DNA of 64,000 nt from a virus, in IMG/VR virus record IMGVR_UViG_3300030108_003282, positions 1 to 64,000 of that record; one strand, given 5' to 3'. Both the position numbers and the translations under genes were made by a program. Each line of letters opens with the position of its first letter. Position 1 is the stretch's first letter. Below, piece by piece: positions 15,035 to 23,329 of the stretch. Under the pieces are notes generated by a model. It worked only from the letters and a program-made list of their open reading frames with translations, was not told the DNA's origin and made no database searches.

Positions 15035-16690
15035 ATGATAATTAATAGAATGGAAGATGGAAATAGAATATACAAATCTTGGAGAGAAAACGGAGAAAAG
15101 AAACACGAGATTGTTCCTTTTCGGCCTTATTTTTATGTTAAAGAAGATAGTGCAGAACCATTTGAATATAGACCTACTAAATATATTAGTCGGGAGTTTG
15201 AGTATATTCGTGGCGACTGGGTTAATCTTAACAACGAGCCATTGAAGAAGGTCATTGTTGAGACTTCTCACGATATGCGAAAAGCAAAGGATATGTTCGG
15301 TGAAACCTACGAAGCCGATGTTCCTTTTCATTTTCGCTATTGTGTTGATGAATTAGATGAAATGCCCGAATATAAACTGCGTAAGTGGTATTGGGATATG
15401 GAATGGCAACAAGGTGGAGATTATCACGACCAATTGACTACAATTGTTGTTTATGATAACTTTGATGAAACCTATTATCAATGGGTATGGTTTCCCGAAT
15501 TTGATAAGGATTTTATGGATAATATAGAAAATTGTGATAAGAAGATTTTCTCAAGTGAAAGAGATATGATTGAGAATTTTATGAACACCATGATTGTAAA
15601 AGACCCCGATATGTTAATTGCTTGGTTCGGTCATTTTGCTGATTTACCAAAGTTATTTGAACGGGCTTGTGCGGTGGGTCTTGACCCTCGCATTATTTCA
15701 CCAACGGCAACAGTTAAGGGAGTTAAGTCTGTAAAAGACGGCTATGAGTTCAAATATTCGGAGAAAGGTTTTTCTCCAATTGAACAACCTATTGGTGGTC
15801 GAATTACACTTTCTTTGGATTTGGCATTTGAAAGACAATGGAATGATTCTCAAAGAGGAACATTACCTTCTCTTTCTCTCGACTATATCGGTGAAACAGT
15901 TCTTGATAAGAAGAAGTTAGTATCGAAAAAGTTTCCTGATACTAACGAATTTTATCGTAGGGGTTGGCTAGAAGATACAGCGACTTATCTTCAATATGCT
16001 TTGAGAGATGTTGAATTGATGGTTGAAATTGATGAAACTAATTTTTGTAGTGAAGCAATCCTTTCTCTTCAACGATTACTGAAAGCACCATTTGATGCTT
16101 GTTTTTACGCAAGCCATATGGGTTCTATTTATTTCATGCGAAATGCTTGGTGGAAAGCACCAACAGGCAATAAAGTAGATAAGAGACAAGAATATGAAGG
16201 TGCGATGATTTATGACCCGTTAAGCGAAGGAACAAACGGATTACATCTTAATGTAGCCGCTTTTGATTTTGCTGGTCTATACCCTTCAATGATGATTGCT
16301 CGCAATATTAGTTGGGAAACTAAATCCGAAGAACCAACGGAGTTTGCAGTAAATATTCTTACTCCGAGAGACTTTAGTGAAACAAAGAGTAAACAAATGT
16401 TGTATTACAAAACAGATAAATTGGGTCTTTTGCCGAGAGCCGTTCTTGAATTGAAGGAGTTGCGAAATGAATATAAGCGTCTTATGCGAGAGGCAAGAGA
16501 AACGGATAATGGCGAGTATGCAAAGTGGTATAACAATCAAATGGCAGTAAAGCGATTAATGGCTTCTTTTTACGGAATTGTTGCTTTTCAAGGATTTGGA
16601 TGGGCTGATGTAGATTTAGCAGCATCTATTACCGCAAGTGCAAGAGAAGCAATTAGATTAGCGGCATTTGCCGCAAAGGAGATGGAATAA
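15035..16690 (+). CDS. polB: Family B DNA polymerase, N-terminal part (exonuclease, motifs A and B)
   Basis: The 551 residues hold the 3'-5' exonuclease motifs (D121-x-E123; D203 in FADLP; Y321-x3-D325) and polymerase motif A, DFAGLYPS with Asp411. Motif B is KRLMASFYG at 506-514, in which the usual Asn of KxxxNSxYG is Ala. The protein stops after the helix that normally precedes motif C. The missing palm segment and thumb are coded 720 bp downstream at 17410. Two polypeptides must therefore assemble to give an active enzyme, as known for the split polymerase of Methanothermobacter. Both ends are clean, with normal start and stop, so this is not a simple frameshift. Confidence 0.93.
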   Translation: MIINRMEDGNRIYKSWRENGEKKHEIVPFRPYFYVKEDSAEPFEYRPTKYISREFEYIRGDWVNLNNEPLKKVIVETSHDMRKAKDMFGETYEADVPFHFRYCVDELDEMPEYKLRKWYWDMEWQQGGDYHDQLTTIVVYDNFDETYYQWVWFPEFDKDFMDNIENCDKKIFSSERDMIENFMNTMIVKDPDMLIAWFGHFADLPKLFERACAVGLDPRIISPTATVKGVKSVKDGYEFKYSEKGFSPIEQPIGGRITLSLDLAFERQWNDSQRGTLPSLSLDYIGETVLDKKKLVSKKFPDTNEFYRRGWLEDTATYLQYALRDVELMVEIDETNFCSEAILSLQRLLKAPFDACFYASHMGSIYFMRNAWWKAPTGNKVDKRQEYEGAMIYDPLSEGTNGLHLNVAAFDFAGLYPSMMIARNISWETKSEEPTEFAVNILTPRDFSETKSKQMLYYKTDKLGLLPRAVLELKELRNEYKRLMREARETDNGEYAKWYNNQMAVKRLMASFYGIVAFQGFGWADVDLAASITASAREAIRLAAFAAKEME

Positions 16691-16936
16691 ATGGGAAGAA
16701 GTGCAGGTAATATGAGAATCAAAAAGAAGTTGCTTGAGTCTCTAAAGCAAGTAGAAGACCCAGATAAGTTTCAAATAGATGAAATTATTGATTTTTACAA
16801 TAGAGAACATGGCACTTATTATAAGACTGCTAGAATAGTTAAACTTCTACAACCATATGCTTTTCCTGTTGGAACTAAATCAAGAACAAAATTTTGGGTA
16901 GTGAAAGAAGAATGGAGGCACATTTATGAAAACTAA
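16691..16936 (+). CDS. Small winged-helix-like protein between polymerase halves
   Basis: The 81-residue basic protein has helices followed by a predicted beta wing (KFWVVKEEW), consistent with a winged-helix DNA-binding fold, though the match is weak. It starts one codon after the polymerase stop, behind AAGGAG. It is the first of four small genes that separate the two polymerase parts. Confidence 0.55.
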   Translation: MGRSAGNMRIKKKLLESLKQVEDPDKFQIDEIIDFYNREHGTYYKTARIVKLLQPYAFPVGTKSRTKFWVVKEEWRHIYEN

Positions 16937-17099
16937 ATACATTACAGTTAAGTTGTCTTATGACACAGAAGAAACCTATGATATTACAATGCAGGAAGTA
17001 AAAGAGATTTTTCAAATGATGAACAATCTAAAACGAAACGCTATCATTGTAGACATTGAACAAGGTGTGAATGAAAATGATGATGGACAAAACGAATGA
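16926..17099 (+). CDS. 57-residue acidic protein
   Basis: An ATG at 16926, behind GGAGG, opens a 57-codon frame. It codes two predicted strands around one helix and an acidic tail (VNENDDGQNE). It overlaps the genes on both sides, which supports translation. No family is recognised. Confidence 0.5.
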   Translation: MKTKYITVKLSYDTEETYDITMQEVKEIFQMMNNLKRNAIIVDIEQGVNENDDGQNE

Positions 17100-17208
17100 A
17101 TTACTTGAGGAGTTGTTGAATATGATAGCAAAATCAAATAGAATACTAATGATGGTTAATATCGTAAATATTGCCACTATCCTAACAATTGTAGCGGTGA
17201 TAGCATGA
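17077..17208 (+). CDS. 43-residue single-pass membrane protein
   Basis: The frame starts with three Met codons at 17077, has an acidic helix (TNELLEELLN), and ends in a hydrophobic stretch of about 20 residues (residues 23-43) that can cross a membrane. The stop overlaps the ATG of the next gene. The size and topology recall holin or anti-holin type peptides, but the position inside the replication block makes this uncertain. Confidence 0.45.
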   Translation: MMMDKTNELLEELLNMIAKSNRILMMVNIVNIATILTIVAVIA

Positions 17209-17405
17209 CGGATGAAATTAAAAAACTACGGAGCGAAATCGACTCGCTTAAAGCACAAATTAAAGCATTGAAAAATGATTTAGATTTTCTTTATGATAAC
17301 AAGAAGAATCTACCAAAGATGATTGCTTGTATTCGTGAATTACAAGAAGAAGTTTCTAAATTATCTGGACAGCCTGTTGGAATACAATTTGACTACATGG
17401 GGTGA
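17205..17405 (+). CDS. 66-residue coiled-coil protein
   Basis: Residues 1-45 form a clear heptad pattern of Leu/Ile with Lys/Glu flanks, predicted as a coiled coil, followed by a short loop with one Pro-Lys and a hydrophobic end. It overlaps the preceding membrane peptide gene by 4 nt and ends just before the second polymerase gene, whose GGTGATT binding site it contains. No function is assigned. Confidence 0.55.
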   Translation: MTDEIKKLRSEIDSLKAQIKALKNDLDFLYDNKKNLPKMIACIRELQEEVSKLSGQPVGIQFDYMG

Positions 17406-17409
17406 TTAA

Positions 17410-18303
17410 ATGAAAGTAGTTTATGGACACACAGATTCTATTTATGTTCAAATAGATTCAGTAGAAGAAGCACAAAATTCAATTAAAAAGATTGAAGAAA
17501 AGGTACGGGAACATTTCCCCAATATTATGGGATTAGACAATCATCCTGTTGTTCTTGAGTTTGAGAAGTATTATTCAGCATTAGGTGTTGGAACGACCAA
17601 AAACAGAAACGCAGGACTAGTATCTTGGGAAGATGGAGAATGGTTAGAAAAGCCAAAGTTTAGTATGACTGGATTTACAGCAAAGCGTGTTAGTGAAACT
17701 AAATTGGCTAAACATATTCAAACTGAAACTCTCAAAATGTGGGTTGAAGGTAAAACACAAGCAGAAATTGTGAATTATCTACACCGCCAATATACAATGG
17801 TTCTTGATGGAGAATTGAGTATAATGCCTCTCATCAAAAGAAGCCGTCTAAGGGAAAATAGATTCATGGTAAAATGCCCCGAATGTAATACAAAGTATCA
17901 TGTTCGTGATTGTATTAACTTGAAACATAAGGTATGTGAAAAGTGTGCAACAGAAACGACTAGATTTACAACCCTTGATGGAAAGAAACCTACATTTGGT
18001 GCTGGTATTGCAGGTGTTTTGTATGCTTGGGAAAAGAAAAACACTAATTTTGATGACTCTTATATTTATTTAAAAGTAAAGGGCGTAAATGATTTTTATA
18101 CGCATCCTTTAACGCAAGAAAGGCGAGAAGTTGAATACTTATCAGGCACAACCGCAAAGGATTTTAGCGGTTATCGTCCAGACCTTGCGTTCTATGCCTC
18201 GCAAGTGGTAAAGAAGGCCGAACCGATTTTCAAGGCGATGGATTGGGATATATCGGCCATACGGACGGGGAGATTACAGGCAAGCCTTGATGAATGGTGG
18301 TGA
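17410..18303 (+). CDS. polB: Family B DNA polymerase, C-terminal part (motif C, thumb)
   Basis: The 297 residues start immediately before polymerase motif C, here YGHTDS at 5-10 in place of YGDTDS. The first Asp, usually one of the metal ligands, is His. It continues with the KKRY-like region (TKNRNAGLV, then FTAKRVSETKLAK). A zinc-ribbon insert follows (CPEC and CEKC with an intervening Cys, around residues 155-182), then the thumb helices. The last eight residues QASLDEWW look like a PCNA-interaction motif, showing this is the true C-terminus. GGTGATTAAATG gives a strong start. It completes the protein at 15035. Confidence 0.9.
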   Translation: MKVVYGHTDSIYVQIDSVEEAQNSIKKIEEKVREHFPNIMGLDNHPVVLEFEKYYSALGVGTTKNRNAGLVSWEDGEWLEKPKFSMTGFTAKRVSETKLAKHIQTETLKMWVEGKTQAEIVNYLHRQYTMVLDGELSIMPLIKRSRLRENRFMVKCPECNTKYHVRDCINLKHKVCEKCATETTRFTTLDGKKPTFGAGIAGVLYAWEKKNTNFDDSYIYLKVKGVNDFYTHPLTQERREVEYLSGTTAKDFSGYRPDLAFYASQVVKKAEPIFKAMDWDISAIRTGRLQASLDEWW

Positions 18304-18307
18304 AAAT

Positions 18308-18493
18308 ATGGAAAGAAAAGAAATAGAAGAGAAAAAGAAAAAATTGATGGAACACTATGAAAGAATGTTAGTTGGAGATACGGAAGGACATTTAGGAGAA
18401 TATTCCTTTATTGACCATCTTATTCTGACTATTGATTTCCTTGAATGGGAAATTAAAGATAGAATGGAGGCTGAGATAAATGAACACCGATGA
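18308..18493 (+). CDS. 61-residue charged helical protein
   Basis: The ATG at 18308 is preferred over upstream in-frame codons because the GGTGG element lies just before it. The protein is Lys/Glu-rich at the start, with a helix containing DHLILTIDFLEWE. No family is recognised. It overlaps the Cas4-like nuclease gene by 14 nt. Confidence 0.5.
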   Translation: MERKEIEEKKKKLMEHYERMLVGDTEGHLGEYSFIDHLILTIDFLEWEIKDRMEAEINEHR

Positions 18494-19391
18494 AAAGTAT
18501 GAAGCAAGAATATCTTCAATGCGAGATTTTACTTATGATTGGCAACCAGAAAATTATGACGACCCTTCAAAGCCTATCTTGAAGATTAGTAAATCTTCCT
18601 TAGTTAATACTTTTGGTTGGTGTAATAAGAAGTATGAATTTGCTTATATTCAAAAACTTCCGCAAGACCAAACAGAAGCCATGAGAAAGGGTACTATTCT
18701 TCACAATAGCCGAGAGGCTTTCTTTGAAGAGTTTGATATTAAGAAAGCAGAAAAGATGAATAACTCAGAAGTTCTTGAATACTGCACATCTTTAATGCCT
18801 GTTGATGATTATTTTGATATTTCATTAACAGTAGCGGCATTTGAAGCCCAACGCTTTATTGAAGCAAGAAGCGAAGAAAGAGTTGATGAGTTTCTACCAG
18901 TAATTAATGAAAAGTTATTTGATTGTGAAATTACCGTGCCTAAAAATGTAAGTAAGAAATATCCTCTTCAAAGAGACTATGTAGTGAGACTTCAAGGTAT
19001 TATTGACCGTGTGTTTATTGAAGACGGCAAACTGATTCCGTTTGAATACAAGACTGGGGGCTGGAAAGATAGTAAAGAATCTTCTATGCGTCAAGAAATG
19101 GCCTTTTATCAATTGATGATTGAAAATGCACCCGAAGAAGTGCTTGAAAAACATGGTTTGACAAAAGACATGAAAGTGAGCCATTGGGGTTGGTATTATC
19201 CTGTTGCTAATCATATTCAGGTTGAACCTGTTAAAAAGAGGTCAATGACCGCACTATGGGATAATATTGCTAAGTTGATTTATTCTTATGAACAAAAACA
19301 ATTCCCGACTAGTTTTTGGAGAAGCACTTGTTCTGAGTATTGTTCTTATTACGGTATTTGTCCTGCGGCACAAGAGGATGCGTGGTTGTGA
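18480..19391 (+). CDS. PD-(D/E)XK nuclease of the Cas4/RecB type with Fe-S cysteines
   Basis: The 303-residue protein has the PD-(D/E)XK core strand LIPFEYKTGG (Glu and Lys of E-x-K), an upstream GIIDRVF strand giving the Asp, and a following QEMAFYQLMI helix. An N-terminal Cys in GWCNKKYEF and three C-terminal Cys in CSEYCSYYGIC match the four-Cys iron-sulphur site of Cas4 and AddB-like exonucleases. It probably resects DNA ends during replication or recombination. No CRISPR array or other cas gene is present, so it is not an adaptation module. Confidence 0.85.
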   Translation: MNTDEKYEARISSMRDFTYDWQPENYDDPSKPILKISKSSLVNTFGWCNKKYEFAYIQKLPQDQTEAMRKGTILHNSREAFFEEFDIKKAEKMNNSEVLEYCTSLMPVDDYFDISLTVAAFEAQRFIEARSEERVDEFLPVINEKLFDCEITVPKNVSKKYPLQRDYVVRLQGIIDRVFIEDGKLIPFEYKTGGWKDSKESSMRQEMAFYQLMIENAPEEVLEKHGLTKDMKVSHWGWYYPVANHIQVEPVKKRSMTALWDNIAKLIYSYEQKQFPTSFWRSTCSEYCSYYGICPAAQEDAWL

Positions 19392-19395
19392 TAAT

Positions 19396-19560
19396 ATGAG
19401 AAAAACATTAGTAAAAAGAGAAAAAATTGTAGAGCATAAAATTGAATTAAAGAAGTTATATGACGAAATAAAGTTTAATTACCAACCGCCCCTATCGTTT
19501 AATGATTTTCTTATCATGATAATAATGACTATGGAGGGAGAAAATGAAAGAACTAATTGA
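19396..19560 (+). CDS. 54-residue hypothetical protein
   Basis: The ATG at 19396 gives a basic helix followed by a hydrophobic segment (FNDFLIMIIMTME). It ends overlapping the next gene, whose GGAGGG binding site it contains. No family is recognised. The earlier in-frame ATG at 19288 would overlap the nuclease gene by about 100 nt and is not used. Confidence 0.5.
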   Translation: MRKTLVKREKIVEHKIELKKLYDEIKFNYQPPLSFNDFLIMIIMTMEGENERTN

Positions 19561-19915
19561 AAAGAAAGTGCTTGGAAGAAATTGGACATTCAATGAGATT
19601 TCTAATCTCAATGATACAGTAGCCGACTTATCACAGGATATTTATTCAGAAATGACATTAGTTGAAAAGTTTAAATTAATTCAAGACCTGAGAATAAAAG
19701 AAGATTATGTTGGTGCATATTTTGAAGATGTAGTTAAACTAACAGTAATGACAGTATTAAATGGCGAGATTGCTAGGATAATCAAACAATTGCTCAATGG
19801 AGCAACAATTAATTTTGGAGGTAATAAGAATGAAGTTTCCGAGGGAAGTTTGGGCGGGAAGCCACATCAAGAACGCACCACAAATGAAAAGAAAAGTCGT
19901 CTTAGCGAGGAATGA
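19544..19915 (+). CDS. Hypothetical 123-residue protein overlapping the primase
   Basis: The first 85 residues form helices with mixed charge; residues about 96-123 come from the DNA shared with the primase start and are Lys/Ser-rich, probably disordered. The 86 nt overlap is unusual for this genome, similar to the 5572/5702 pair. The start has a strong GGAGGGAGAAA site. No family is recognised. Confidence 0.5.
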   Translation: MKELIEKKVLGRNWTFNEISNLNDTVADLSQDIYSEMTLVEKFKLIQDLRIKEDYVGAYFEDVVKLTVMTVLNGEIARIIKQLLNGATINFGGNKNEVSEGSLGGKPHQERTTNEKKSRLSEE

Positions 19916-20858
19916 TTATGCTAACTTTATTAATGCTCAAAATAACAGGACAAATGTCTATACTACGGTCTATGACTTTGAACACTTTTCGGAGAAAGCA
20001 AAAGTAGAATCCTCAGTTATTATTGATAGAGTTTTTCTTGATTTTGATGCACACGAAGATGAATTAGAATTGGCTTGGCGAGATGTGAAAAAGGTGATGG
20101 AATTGGTTATTACAAAAAATTATCAACACACTTTGTTTTTCTCAGGCCGTGGATTTCATTTATTTTTGTTTGGAGAAAGAACAAATAACATGAGAAATGT
20201 TCAAACATTTTTCCGTGAAATTAAAGAGTATTTGAAGGCAAAGGTTGGAAGTAAGAATACTCTTGATGATAGGGTAGGTCAAACAACAAGACTACGAAGA
20301 GTTCCAAATACGGTTAATATGTCCTCTTCTGATGAGAACGGTAATCCTTATTATTGTGTTCCTTTGACTGTTGATGACCTTTCTTTGTCTCTTGAAGAAA
20401 TACTATCAATTGCTAAGAAGCCTCGCCATATCCCGTTCAAAAAGGGCGGCAAAAACGAGGTGCTGTTTCCCGATGCACCCCCCATTGAGGCAAAGGTGGG
20501 CGACGTTTCCGTTCCCGATACAGTAGGAAAACTTCCAATGTTGCCCTGTTTGCATAATGCGGTAATGACAGAGAATCCCTCGCATATGTCAAGAGCATAC
20601 CTTGTTTCTTGGTATCGTGATTTATTATCAGGCTATCGTGATTTATCTTCAGGACAGGAGAAAATGAAAGTGCTTGAGTTAGTCGTTGAAGAACTTGAAA
20701 GAGTATTTGCTGAATCTGATTCAGTATGGCTTGATTGGGATAAGAACGAAACTAGAAAACACGCAAGATTTACAGTATTCAATAACTATAATACACCCCA
20801 TTGTGATAAATTGATTAGTGATGGATATTGTGTTGGTAAATGTTGGAGGTATGCTTAA
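19830..20858 (+). CDS. priS: Archaeo-eukaryotic DNA primase (PriS-like)
   Basis: The 342-residue protein has the catalytic DFD at 71-73 and the SGRGFH motif at 105-110, the hallmark of the archaeo-eukaryotic primase superfamily. A third acidic motif lies further on. The C-terminus HCDKLISDGYCVGKCWRY is Cys-rich and may be a PriL-like or zinc element, which would make this a self-contained primase (tentative). It makes primers for the split polymerase. The ATG at 19830, behind GGAGGT, is chosen over an in-frame start at 19797. Confidence 0.85.
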   Translation: MKFPREVWAGSHIKNAPQMKRKVVLARNDYANFINAQNNRTNVYTTVYDFEHFSEKAKVESSVIIDRVFLDFDAHEDELELAWRDVKKVMELVITKNYQHTLFFSGRGFHLFLFGERTNNMRNVQTFFREIKEYLKAKVGSKNTLDDRVGQTTRLRRVPNTVNMSSSDENGNPYYCVPLTVDDLSLSLEEILSIAKKPRHIPFKKGGKNEVLFPDAPPIEAKVGDVSVPDTVGKLPMLPCLHNAVMTENPSHMSRAYLVSWYRDLLSGYRDLSSGQEKMKVLELVVEELERVFAESDSVWLDWDKNETRKHARFTVFNNYNTPHCDKLISDGYCVGKCWRYA

Positions 20859-20968
20859 TGGGAAGAAAAAGCATAATGTTCTACTCAAGAGTTTGTTTTT
20901 ACTGTTTAGGCAGTATTGCTTTTGTTGTAAATATAGTTATGGAGGTAGGTGCAAATGCTTGTCATTGA
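20858..20968 (+). CDS. 36-residue hydrophobic, Cys-containing peptide
   Basis: An ATG overlaps the primase stop (TAATG) behind GGAGGT and opens a 36-codon frame that ends inside the next gene. It has a basic start, a CFYC pair and a hydrophobic stretch of about 15 residues. It may be a small membrane peptide or only a coupling frame carrying the next gene's GGAGGT site. Confidence 0.4.
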   Translation: MGRKSIMFYSRVCFYCLGSIAFVVNIVMEVGANACH

Positions 20969-21644
20969 TTCAAGGGAGAAGTCTAAATTAGCCAAACTGG
21001 TAATGCAGAAAGCAAAGGGATTAAATATACAATATGAACAGCGTTGGATTGAGATAGGCGACTATGTTTATGATGATGTTTGTTTTGAGGCAAAGTCCAC
21101 CACAGACTTCTTAGGGTCAGTAATATCAAAAAGATTATGGACTCAAATTGATAATATGGATAGACACTATAAAACAAATGTAGTGATTATTCATGGTAGT
21201 CTTGATGAAGCAATTATGAATGTAATACAAAATTCACCCAGTAAAATGCCAATTAGCAGTAGGAATATTATGCTAAACCAAAAGTTTCTTGGTGCTATTG
21301 GCAGGTTAATTCTTGATACAGATGTAAAACCAGTATGGGTAGAAACAGAAGAAGAAGCAGCATTAATTATAACAGCAGTAAGTAAAATGAAACCAATGAC
21401 AAGAGATGTAATAGCACCACAAGTATTTAAAAGATTAACAACGGATGATTTAAGACTAGATTTATTAAGCAGTATTAAAGGCGTATCAATTAAAAAAGCA
21501 AAACAACTAATAAAAGAATTTGGCTCTATTATGGAAATAGGTGAGTGTTCAGCATATGAATTACAAGCCATTGAGGGAATCGGAGAAACCTTAGCCAACA
21601 GAATAATCTCCACATTAAACTCGGAAGAGAAGGTGAAAATATGA
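20955..21644 (+). CDS. XPF/ERCC4-family structure-specific nuclease with helix-hairpin-helix
   Basis: The 229-residue protein begins MLVIDSREK, the first ERCC4 motif, followed by GDYVY and FEAKSTTDF, a variant of the V-E-R-K-x3-D active site in which Arg is Ala. The C-terminal 60 residues hold a tandem helix-hairpin-helix pair (IKGVSIKKAKQLI and IEGIGETLANRI). XPF-type enzymes cut branched DNA such as flaps and fork structures. This is the core archaeal form without a helicase domain. The ATG at 20955 lies 8 nt after GGAGGT. Confidence 0.92.
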   Translation: MLVIDSREKSKLAKLVMQKAKGLNIQYEQRWIEIGDYVYDDVCFEAKSTTDFLGSVISKRLWTQIDNMDRHYKTNVVIIHGSLDEAIMNVIQNSPSKMPISSRNIMLNQKFLGAIGRLILDTDVKPVWVETEEEAALIITAVSKMKPMTRDVIAPQVFKRLTTDDLRLDLLSSIKGVSIKKAKQLIKEFGSIMEIGECSAYELQAIEGIGETLANRIISTLNSEEKVKI

Positions 21645-23104
21645 ATGAAGAATTTAACGAAGAAGAATATATGGAAGCACTTGAATCGAATGCAGGTGTT
21701 TTTAGCGAAGCATTACCCGCAATTGTAAGGGATTTTCAAGCATCAGCAGTTGAAGTATCACACTATAATGATATTCCTGCTGGTATTTGTTTCTTTAACA
21801 TTTTAGGTCAAGTAGTGAAAGATTTCATTACTATTCCTAATGGAAGAAACCATGAAGACACAAGAATACATTTTTGTTGGGTTCAAACAAGCGGAACGGG
21901 TAAATCTACAATGTGGAACTTTGTTGGGCCAGTTTCAGAAAGAACCTTTAAGAAAATTAATGAGAGTAATAAACACCCTCCATTTGTAAGGAACAACTTA
22001 CCTATGAATCGAATCTTCAACACTTTTGGGGTGACTGATTATACCGATTCTGTTCTCATTGGTGGATATGATAAAGAAGTCAATGATGATGGAGAAGTTG
22101 AATATAATAGAAGACCTGGAGTTTTAGAAGGAAATGGCCTTGCTCATTGGGATGAGTTTGAATATTCTGGTATCTTTAAACAAAGCCAACATAAAGAAAA
22201 CTCTATTGTGTATCTCAATACTTTGATGAACTCATTAGCGGGAGAGTCTTGGATTATTTCTAAGGCTTTAACTTCTTTTGGTGGCATGATTATGGAATGT
22301 TTCTGTGAGCGTTCCGTTTTGGCTATGACTTATCCACCAACCAATCTAAATGATGTTATGGCAGAAAAGGGTGTTCTACAAAGAATGCTATTGTATGTTT
22401 GGGATGTTCCTGAGTTTATTCAACATAAAATGCGTCTTGAACAAATTGAAAAAGCGGGAACGGTTGAAGAAGTTAATTCACCAATTGACAAGTATGCAGA
22501 TGCTATCTTTACTCTCTATGAATTAACCCGTGATAGATTTAATGAAGTAGGAGGCGACCCTCTTAAAACAATGAAATATACTCCCGACTTTAATCAGGTT
22601 CTAAGACTTGAATATGAAAGTATGCGTATGTATATTCAATCTTATCCTAGCCATGTTGCTAAGATTGCGGGTAATTTTACTACCCGTTTGATGAAAATTC
22701 TGTATAAAATGTCTGTTCTTTGTAGCGTTGCATCTGCTCCATCAATCAAGGATAAAAACCAAAGATTCGTAGTTACTGGACATAATGTGCGTCAAGCCTC
22801 AACAATCGTCCGACAATGTTATAGGTCATTGGTGGACTGGCTAACTGATAGCCTCCGAGCGAAGCGTAAGAGCATAGCCGAGAACTCGCTTGAATCTCTC
22901 TTTATGGATGTTTATAGCAAAATGAAGAAAGATGATGAAGGTTTTGTCAATAAAACAACACTCTTAACAGAAGTCCGAACCAAAGCGAAAAAATCAAGAG
23001 CGCAGGTGTATAGGCATTTTGATGTAATTAGACACAAGTTTGAGGAACAAAAAGGTGCAAGTAATAGGACTTATGTTAAGTTAATACGGAGTGATGAAGA
23101 ATGA
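21641..23104 (+). CDS. P-loop ATPase, probable replicative helicase with C-terminal winged helix
   Basis: The 487-residue protein has a Walker A motif TSGTGKST near residue 88, a Walker B AHWDEFE near 170, a conserved Arg in LQRMLLYVW that could be an arginine finger, and a C-terminal winged-helix-like domain (residues about 415-485). Size and order fit an MCM- or SF3-like replicative helicase, the one function otherwise missing from this replication set. The family itself is not firmly recognised; a D5/DUF3987-type ATPase is possible. Confidence 0.6.
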   Translation: MNEEFNEEEYMEALESNAGVFSEALPAIVRDFQASAVEVSHYNDIPAGICFFNILGQVVKDFITIPNGRNHEDTRIHFCWVQTSGTGKSTMWNFVGPVSERTFKKINESNKHPPFVRNNLPMNRIFNTFGVTDYTDSVLIGGYDKEVNDDGEVEYNRRPGVLEGNGLAHWDEFEYSGIFKQSQHKENSIVYLNTLMNSLAGESWIISKALTSFGGMIMECFCERSVLAMTYPPTNLNDVMAEKGVLQRMLLYVWDVPEFIQHKMRLEQIEKAGTVEEVNSPIDKYADAIFTLYELTRDRFNEVGGDPLKTMKYTPDFNQVLRLEYESMRMYIQSYPSHVAKIAGNFTTRLMKILYKMSVLCSVASAPSIKDKNQRFVVTGHNVRQASTIVRQCYRSLVDWLTDSLRAKRKSIAENSLESLFMDVYSKMKKDDEGFVNKTTLLTEVRTKAKKSRAQVYRHFDVIRHKFEEQKGASNRTYVKLIRSDEE

Positions 23105-23328
23105 AGTGGGAAAATACCTATCTGGTGTTTCAAGTTGAGAAAGGGCCAAAAGTAATTATTGATACGTTGAATACTTACGGGGAAGATGGTTGGGAATGTT
23201 GTTCCCAACTAATTGTCGCAAATAAGCAGATTGTTTGTTTCTTAAAGCGAAGAACCGACCTTGAAGAAGAACCAAAGGTCAATAAGGAAGAAGAAAAGAT
23301 TAGCAAACTTTGGTCTAACGGTGAATGA
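23101..23328 (+). CDS. Small protein resembling the DUF4177 pattern
   Basis: This 75-residue protein has a strand WENTYLVFQV, a helix with ...TLNTYGEDGWECC and a strand IVCFLKRR, the arrangement of DUF4177-type small proteins. The C-terminal 25 residues are Glu/Lys-rich. It overlaps the helicase-like gene by 4 nt at an ATGA junction. Function unknown. Confidence 0.55.
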   Translation: MKWENTYLVFQVEKGPKVIIDTLNTYGEDGWECCSQLIVANKQIVCFLKRRTDLEEEPKVNKEEEKISKLWSNGE

Positions 23329-23329
23329 T

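Noticed and set aside
15035-18303. Split polymerase as an intein or intron
   Set aside because: No splice-junction residues (Cys/Ser start, HN end), no LAGLIDADG or HNH in the spacer, and each part has its own start, stop and ribosome binding site.
18480-19391. CRISPR adaptation module
   Set aside because: Only a Cas4-like nuclease is present; no cas1, cas2 or repeat array was seen.
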